Assembly: GCA_025458005.1 (NCBI GenBank)
Contig: JALOTG010000005.1
Coordinates: 1 to 32,017 of the forward strand
Direction of reading: 5' to 3'
Source: Thiobacillaceae bacterium
GTDB taxonomy: Bacteria; Pseudomonadota; Gammaproteobacteria; Burkholderiales; Thiobacillaceae
Length of the DNA: 32,017 nucleotides
Each line of letters opens with the position of its first letter. The first letter of the stretch is position 1. The notes below the pieces were generated by a model. That model saw only the letters and a program-made list of their open reading frames with translations, made no database searches and was not told the DNA's origin. Shown here one piece after another: positions 27,598 through 32,017 of the stretch. Position numbers and translations under genes: made by a program.

Positions 27598-28231
27598 GGC
27601 GGGCCGCCTCGCCGGACTGTACGCGGTGACGCCGGACTGGCCGGACACCGCCAGGCTGCTGGCGGTCACCGAGGCGATCCTGGCCGGCGGTTGCCGCCTG
27701 CTGCAGTACCGGCACAAGACGGCCACGGACGGGCTGAGGCTCGAACAGGCCCTCGCCCTGCGCGCCCTGACGCGGCGCCACGGCACCCGGCTGATCGTCA
27801 ACGACGACGTCGAGCTGGCGCTGCGGGTGGCGGCGGAAGGCGCACACCTGGGTGGCGAGGACGGCGATCTGGCGGCGGCGCGGCAACGGCTGGGACCGGA
27901 GCGCTTGCTCGGGGCCTCCTGCTACCAGAGCCTGGCCACGGCGCGCCAGGCGCGGGCGGCGGGCGCCGACTATGTCGCCTTCGGCAGCTTCTTTCCCTCG
28001 CCCACCAAGCCCCGGGCCGGTCGGGCCGAGCTGGCCCTGCTCGCCGAGGCGCGGCGGACAATCGACGCGCCGCTGGCGGCCATCGGCGGCATCAACCTGG
28101 ACAATGCCGCGCCGCTGGTCTCGGCCGGCGCCGACCTGCTGGCCGTGATCTCCGCCCTGTACGACGCGCCCGACCCGCGCGCCGCGGCCGAAGGCTTCAA
28201 TCGCATGATCCTGAAAGGAACGATGGCATGA
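27584..28231 (+). CDS. thiE: Thiamine-phosphate synthase
   Basis: This 215-residue TIM-barrel enzyme joins the pyrimidine and thiazole halves to make thiamine phosphate. The family sequence is clear: [56 protein letters not shown] (GxSC/THS in many), [17 protein letters not shown] and [12 protein letters not shown]. Length is normal (about 210). It begins inside thiD and its stop overlaps the hemL start as ATGA, making thiD-thiE-hemL a tightly packed unit. The order is common in betaproteobacteria. Confidence 0.94.
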   Translation: MNQAEAGRLAGLYAVTPDWPDTARLLAVTEAILAGGCRLLQYRHKTATDGLRLEQALALRALTRRHGTRLIVNDDVELALRVAAEGAHLGGEDGDLAAARQRLGPERLLGASCYQSLATARQARAAGADYVAFGSFFPSPTKPRAGRAELALLAEARRTIDAPLAAIGGINLDNAAPLVSAGADLLAVISALYDAPDPRAAAEGFNRMILKGTMA

Positions 28232-29514
28232 CCTCGCGTAACGACACCCTGTTCGAGCAGTCCCAGAAAGTCATTCCCGGCGGGGTCAACTCGCCGGTGC
28301 GCGCCTTCCGCTCGGTGGGGGGCTCGCCGCGTTTCTTCACGCGCGGAGCGGGGGCGCGGGTGTGGGATGCCGATGGCAAGGCCTACCTCGACTACGTCGG
28401 CTCCTGGGGGCCGCTGATCCTCGGGCATGCCGACCCCGACGTGGTGCGCGCCGTCCAGGAGACCGCCGCCAACGGCCTGTCCTTCGGCGCGCCCACCGAG
28501 ATGGAGCTGGAGATGGCGCAGCTGCTGGTGAGCCTGCTGCCCGGCCTGGAGAAGGTGCGCCTGGTCAGCTCCGGCACCGAGGCCACCATGAGCGCCATCC
28601 GCCTGGCGCGCGGCTACACCGGGCGCTCCACGCTGATCAAGTTCGAGGGCTGCTACCACGGCCACGCCGACAGCCTGCTGGTGAAGGCCGGTTCCGGCGC
28701 GCTCACCTTCGGCCAGCCGAGCTCCGCGGGGGTTCCGGCGGAAGTGACCGCCCACACCCTGGTGCTCGACTACAACGACATCGAGCAGGTCAACCGGGTG
28801 TTCGCCGAGCGGGGCGGCGAGATCGCCTGCGTCATCGTCGAGCCGGTGGCCGGCAACATGAACCTGGTCACCCCGGCGCCGGGCTTCCTGGAGGCGCTGC
28901 GCGAGAACTGCACGCGCCACGGCGCGCTGCTGATCCTCGACGAGGTGATGACCGGCTTCCGCGTCGGGCCGCGCTGCGCCCAGGGTCTCTACGGCATAAC
29001 CCCGGACCTCACCACCCTGGGCAAGGTCATCGGCGGCGGCATGCCGGTGGGCGCCTTCGGCGGCCGCGCCGAGATCATGGACCATCTGGCCCCCCTGGGG
29101 CCCGTCTACCAGGCCGGCACCCTGTCGGGCAACCCGGTGGCGGTGGCGGCCGGCCTGGTCACGCTCAGGAAGCTGCAGGCGCCCGGCTTTCACGACACCC
29201 TGGCGGCGCGGACGCGGCGGCTGACCGAGGGGCTGGTCGCCGCCGCGCGGGAGGCGGGGGTAATCTTCTCCGCCCAGGGCGTGGGCGGCATGTTCGGCGT
29301 CTATTTCGCCGCGCGACCGCCGGCCAGCTACGCGGAGGTGATGGCCTGCGACAAGGAAGCCTTCAACCGCTTCTTCCACCTGATGCTGCTGGAGGGGGTC
29401 TACCTCGCCCCGTCCGCCTTCGAGGCCGGCTTCGTCTCCGCCGCCCACACCGAAGCGGACATCGACGCCACCATCGCGGCGGCCGGCCGGGCCTTCGCCC
29501 GGCTGGCGCCCTGA
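28228..29514 (+). CDS. hemL: Glutamate-1-semialdehyde 2,1-aminomutase
   Basis: This 428-residue PLP enzyme converts glutamate 1-semialdehyde to 5-aminolevulinate, the first dedicated haem precursor in the C5 pathway. The PLP lysine is K266 in [16 protein letters not shown]. Other family motifs: [75 protein letters not shown] and [12 protein letters not shown]. Length is normal (about 427). The start is coupled to thiE by a four-base overlap, with GAAAGGAACG upstream. Sulfur oxidisers need much haem for cytochromes and sirohaem for Dsr, so pairing with a DsrS-like gene five bases downstream is suggestive but unproven. Confidence 0.97.
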   Translation: MTSRNDTLFEQSQKVIPGGVNSPVRAFRSVGGSPRFFTRGAGARVWDADGKAYLDYVGSWGPLILGHADPDVVRAVQETAANGLSFGAPTEMELEMAQLLVSLLPGLEKVRLVSSGTEATMSAIRLARGYTGRSTLIKFEGCYHGHADSLLVKAGSGALTFGQPSSAGVPAEVTAHTLVLDYNDIEQVNRVFAERGGEIACVIVEPVAGNMNLVTPAPGFLEALRENCTRHGALLILDEVMTGFRVGPRCAQGLYGITPDLTTLGKVIGGGMPVGAFGGRAEIMDHLAPLGPVYQAGTLSGNPVAVAAGLVTLRKLQAPGFHDTLAARTRRLTEGLVAAAREAGVIFSAQGVGGMFGVYFAARPPASYAEVMACDKEAFNRFFHLMLLEGVYLAPSAFEAGFVSAAHTEADIDATIAAAGRAFARLAP

Positions 29515-29519
29515 CCGCC

Positions 29520-30599
29520 ATGCACGACGAGCTCTCGCCCGAGGACCTGCTGCGCCTGCAGGTTCTGCTCGCCCAGGATCTCAAGGCGGTGCGCCTGGAC
29601 GATGCCAACACGGCCCTGGTCGCCCTGACCGACAAGGGCGAGGCGACCGTGCCGCTGCATCCCACCTGCCGCCCGGACCGCTACATGCGCCTGGTGCAGG
29701 AGCTGCTCTCCGGCCACGCCCTGGGCTCGCCCGGCGGCTACCCGATCTACCTCACGCGCTGGACGCGGCACGGCCAGATGGAGACGGAAAACCTCGGCAA
29801 GCTGCTGCTCATCGGCGAGCCCGAGGCGGTGGTGGCGGTGGTGCACTCGCCGGCCCTGACCGACCAGCTCGCCGAGTACGCCTGGTGGGCCATGCCCACC
29901 ATCGAGAACGCCCGCCTCATGCTGCGCCGCGAGGCGGTGTCGCGGGGCCGCATGGGCAAGGTGCTGGTGGACTTCCTGGTCGAGCACCTGCCGTTCCTGC
30001 AGGACGACCATCTGGCGATCATGGACACGGTGGCCGTCCTGCTCGCCTCGCCCGCCCTCGACGCGGAGCAGCGGGCGGCGGTGTGGCGTCGCGGCAAGCA
30101 GACCAACAGCTATTACGTCGCCTTCCTCGAACAGGCCGCGAACGATCTGCCCGAGATCGGCGCGGCGGGCCGCGACGCGCCGGGCCGGGAGTGCCTGGAC
30201 GGGCTGGTCGCCGCCGGCAACATCGCGGCGGCCATGCTGGCGCGGGCGCGTTCGGCCCAGGGCCAGGCCTTCCTGGCCGCGGCGGCCGAGGTGCTCGCCC
30301 GGCCCGAGACCCAGGAGGTGGTCAACCGTCTGCTCAAGGCCCTCGGCGAGCGCTTCCGGCCGGCCGGCATGCAGATGGACACCGATCCGCCGGGGCTGGA
30401 GGCGGCGCGGGCGGCCTGCCCGGAACTGGCGGCCGAATGGGACGCCATCGCCGCCCTCGCGCGGGTGTCCGATGCCCTGTCCACCCCCATCTTTGCCCGC
30501 ACCACCGCCATCGGTTCCCTCATGCGCCGCAAGATCGAGCCGCTGGTGGCGCCGCTGCGCGCGCACATCCAGACGCTGCGCGGCCGGCCGGACGCCTGA
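29520..30599 (+). CDS. DsrS-like protein, putative sulfur-oxidation accessory
   Basis: This 359-residue protein is probably cytoplasmic, with no signal peptide or membrane helix. Its sequence resembles what I recall of DsrS, a soluble protein of unknown function encoded at the end of the dsr operon of Allochromatium and kept in Dsr-dependent sulfur oxidisers: LTDKGEATVPLHP, HALGSPGGYPIYLTRWTRHGQ, GEPEAVVAVVHSPALTD, AWWAMPTIENARLMLRREAV and GRMGKVLVDFLVEHLPF. The size (about 39-40 kDa) agrees. The C-terminal half is helical and alanine-rich. It begins five bases after hemL and ends before a hairpin pair shared with the convergent Met-rich gene. No dsrAB or other dsr gene is in the window. The identification is from memory of the family, hence moderate. 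Confidence 0.55.
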   Translation: MHDELSPEDLLRLQVLLAQDLKAVRLDDANTALVALTDKGEATVPLHPTCRPDRYMRLVQELLSGHALGSPGGYPIYLTRWTRHGQMETENLGKLLLIGEPEAVVAVVHSPALTDQLAEYAWWAMPTIENARLMLRREAVSRGRMGKVLVDFLVEHLPFLQDDHLAIMDTVAVLLASPALDAEQRAAVWRRGKQTNSYYVAFLEQAANDLPEIGAAGRDAPGRECLDGLVAAGNIAAAMLARARSAQGQAFLAAAAEVLARPETQEVVNRLLKALGERFRPAGMQMDTDPPGLEAARAACPELAAEWDAIAALARVSDALSTPIFARTTAIGSLMRRKIEPLVAPLRAHIQTLRGRPDA

Positions 30600-30606
30600 A
30601 ACGCAA

Positions 30607-30661
30607 CGGGCGCGCAGCTGAGGACAGGCGCGCGCCCGGACTGCCGGCCGGACCGGCCGGC
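30607..30661. terminator. Paired GC-rich hairpins between convergent genes
   Basis: CGGGCGCGC (30607-30615) pairs with GCGCGCCCG (30630-30638) across a 14-base loop. GCCGGCCGG (30643-30651) and CCGGCCGGC (30653-30661) form a tight palindrome around one base. No T-run is present on either strand, so termination is plausible but not classical. Confidence 0.45.
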
Positions 30662-30678
30662 CCCGCCGGGGGATTGTG

Positions 30679-31347
30679 CTACTGGCGGCCGGCCGGTCGG
30701 GTGAACTGGTTGAGCCACATGCCGGGATCGAAGGGCATGGCCGGCGTGGGGGCGTTTGACGCCGCCGCAGGCGCAGCGGGCAGGGCGAACGGGAAGGTCG
30801 GCGCCGGCTGGGCGGCTTGCGGCGCGCCGAAGCCAGGCATGGGGAAGGGCAGTGCCGGCGCCTGGGCCGCCGGCATGAAGGGATTGGCCGGGCCGGCGGA
30901 CGGGTAGCCTGGCGCCGCCGCGCCGAACATCGGCACAACGGGGTAGGGGCTCTGGCCGCCGAAGGGCAGGCTCGGCGAGAAGGCCGGCGGCGCGAAGGGC
31001 AGGGGCAGGCTCTGCTTCAGGTAGGGGTTGCCGGCGAACGGTCCGCCCAGGTAGGGATTGCTCATCTGATTGATGTGCTGGTAGGACATCATGTTCGGGG
31101 CCATCTGCATGGCCGGATGCATCACTCCCATGCCCATCGGGCTGCCCATCATCATGGGCGCGGCCATGCCCATGCCCATCGGCCCCATCATGCTCACGGG
31201 GTTCATCATGGTGGCCGGGCTCATCATCCCCATCGGGTTGATCATGGTGGCCGGATTCATCATCCCCATCGGGTTCATCATGCCGTCGAATGCGTGCCCC
31301 AGAAGCGGCATGCCGGCCAGCAGGGTCTGGGCGAGTACGCGTCTCAT
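30679..31347 (-). CDS. Secreted methionine-rich repeat protein
   Basis: I do not recognise a family for this 222-residue protein. A short signal peptide is likely (MRRVLAQTLLAGMPLLGHA). Residues 23-95 hold 27 methionines in repeats of the form MMNPMGMMNPAT, MINPMGMMSPAT, MMNPVSMMGPMG and MGSPMGMGVMHPAM. Then come NPYLGG and NPYLKQ, and a Pro/Ala/Phe-rich, probably disordered tail (about 100-210) ending DPGMWLNQFTRPAGRQ. There is one His pair at most in the Met block and no cysteine. Dense MxxM spacing is known from periplasmic copper(I)-binding proteins; a methionine-based scavenger of oxidants or a sulfur-globule-like envelope protein are alternatives. It lies 35 bases after a DUF302 gene on the same strand, and both share the NPYL motif. 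A GTGGAGAC stretch before the ATG is a weak ribosome-binding site. Confidence 0.7.
   Translation of the reverse strand: MRRVLAQTLLAGMPLLGHAFDGMMNPMGMMNPATMINPMGMMSPATMMNPVSMMGPMGMGMAAPMMMGSPMGMGVMHPAMQMAPNMMSYQHINQMSNPYLGGPFAGNPYLKQSLPLPFAPPAFSPSLPFGGQSPYPVVPMFGAAAPGYPSAGPANPFMPAAQAPALPFPMPGFGAPQAAQPAPTFPFALPAAPAAASNAPTPAMPFDPGMWLNQFTRPAGRQ
31201..31272 (-). repeat. 36-base tandem repeat in the Met-rich gene
   Basis: Two adjacent 36-base units (31201-31236 and 31237-31272) differ at three positions (bases 4, 19 and 20 of the unit), and the start of a third follows. Each encodes 12 residues of the form M(M/I)NPMGMM(N/S)PAT. Earlier units toward 31100 are more diverged. Expansion by slippage or recombination is likely. 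Confidence 0.85.
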
Positions 31348-31382
31348 CCTGTGTCTCCACGTGTCCTGTCGCGGTGGGTGGC

Positions 31383-32017
31383 CTACAGATCACCCTCGGC
31401 GGCGGCCTTCATGATGTTGTCCATCTTGTCGCGTATGTCGCGAGCGTAATTGATCAACTCGGTCTCGCCGGCCATGCCCATCTTGCCGGCGATGGAGTCG
31501 AGCCAGGAGGTGTCCCAGTCCAGGGTCATCACCCAGATGTTCTTGTCCGCGTCCTCCATGATGCCGATGCGGCAGGGCAGGTAGACCAGAGACTCCGGCG
31601 CGTACCTGAGTATCGCGCGACCGGCGGCGATGTCGCAGTAGTGGAACACCTCCACCCGCGGCGCCTCCATGTCGCCCAGCACGGCCTGGAAGTCCTTCCA
31701 CATGGGCGAATGGCCGACCAGCTTGAAGTTGACCTGGTTGGCGCGCAGTTTCATTGACTCCACCACGTCGTCGAAGGACAGGCCCGCCTTGACCTTGTAC
31801 TTGGTGGCCATCAGGTTCATCACGTCCTTGACGTCCATGCGGGTGGCCAGGCTCATCATCGGCATCATCTGCTTCATCAGCTTGGCCTTCTCCTCCGGCG
31901 AGATGATGCCGGACATTTCGTAAGGCCGGGTGCCGCGGGTGGCGGGGGAGACCGGCAGACTGATCGGTCCGGCGGAGACCGGGACGTGCTGCAGGTAGGG
32001 GTTCGCGGCTTGCTGGG
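31383..32017 (-). CDS. DUF302 domain protein, N-terminus beyond the window
   Basis: The C-terminal 210 residues are visible. The DUF302 domain (from YKVKAGLSFDDVVESMKLRANQ to LYLPCRIGIMEDADKNIWVMTLDWD-like) shows the family's helix, then FHYCDIAAGRAILRY and the LPCR strand. An ATG at 31916 begins MSGIISPEEKAKLMKQMMPMM, but the frame stays open to the right edge and codes for QQAANPYLQHVPVSAGPISL before it. The NPYLQH resembles NPYLGG and NPYLKQ of the neighbouring Met-rich protein, so the true start is probably outside the window and the protein may carry a signal peptide there. DUF302 function is not settled; such genes are frequent in sulfur-oxidising bacteria. It is upstream of, and probably co-transcribed with, the Met-rich gene. 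Confidence 0.78.
   Translation of the reverse strand, partial: QQAANPYLQHVPVSAGPISLPVSPATRGTRPYEMSGIISPEEKAKLMKQMMPMMSLATRMDVKDVMNLMATKYKVKAGLSFDDVVESMKLRANQVNFKLVGHSPMWKDFQAVLGDMEAPRVEVFHYCDIAAGRAILRYAPESLVYLPCRIGIMEDADKNIWVMTLDWDTSWLDSIAGKMGMAGETELINYARDIRDKMDNIMKAAAEGDL

Noticed and set aside
31383-31916. DUF302 gene as a complete 177-residue protein starting at 31916
   Set aside because: The frame is open upstream to the window edge and encodes a motif shared with the neighbouring gene, so the ATG is more likely internal.

Overview
The window is GC-rich, densely coding, and free of rRNA, tRNA, CRISPR arrays and insertion sequences. Gene content points to a betaproteobacterial chemolithoautotroph, probably a sulfur oxidiser near the Thiobacillaceae/Hydrogenophilales. 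The reasons are a proteobacterial-type phosphoribulokinase (Calvin cycle), a protein resembling DsrS of the dsr sulfur-oxidation pathway, a PEP-CTERM (exosortase-sorted) protein with a sigma-54 promoter, a complete Pil-Chp twitching chemosensory operon, and the leuS-lptE-holA-proA-nadD-rsfS order typical of beta/gammaproteobacteria. The taxon is inferred from gene content and order only.

Layout. 1-4.5 kb: the 3' end of ubiB, then a polyamine-type ABC transporter (ATPase, two permeases, binding protein). A REP-type hairpin sits across the 5' end of the binding-protein gene and appears to have removed its export signal. 4.5-6.4 kb: an overlapping DUF4160/DUF2442 pair and a sodium:solute symporter. 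6.4-7.75 kb: a von Willebrand A domain PEP-CTERM protein behind a clear -24/-12 promoter. The motif TGTCGG-N5-TTTAC(A/G) occurs twice upstream of it and again, as an inverted pair, in the hairpin downstream. 7.76-14.28 kb (minus): housekeeping cluster leuS-lptE-holA-proA-nadD-rsfS, with four CCTCACC heptamers embedded in leuS. 14.3-16.5 kb (plus): phosphoribulokinase, a small cysteine-cluster protein, and undecaprenyl-diphosphatase.

16.5-26.7 kb (minus): rubredoxin, a periplasmic binding protein fused to a rhodanese domain, then pilG-pilH-pilI-pilJ-chpA, all on one strand with short gaps. This is a whole surface-sensing/twitching pathway (receptor, CheW-like coupler, multi-Hpt kinase, two response regulators), preceded by an unusual periplasmic protein that could be a sensory or metabolic accessory. 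26.77-30.6 kb (plus): overlapping thiD-thiE-hemL (thiamine and haem precursors), then the DsrS-like gene. 30.68 kb to the end (minus): a secreted methionine-rich repeat protein and, upstream in the same direction, a DUF302 protein that runs off the window edge.

The points most worth a second look are the repeated TGTCGG-N5-TTTACA motif around the sigma-54 PEP-CTERM gene, the Met-rich/DUF302 pair with its shared NPYL motif, the binding protein-rhodanese fusion heading the Pil-Chp operon, the REP-disrupted binding protein, and the heptamer array inside leuS.
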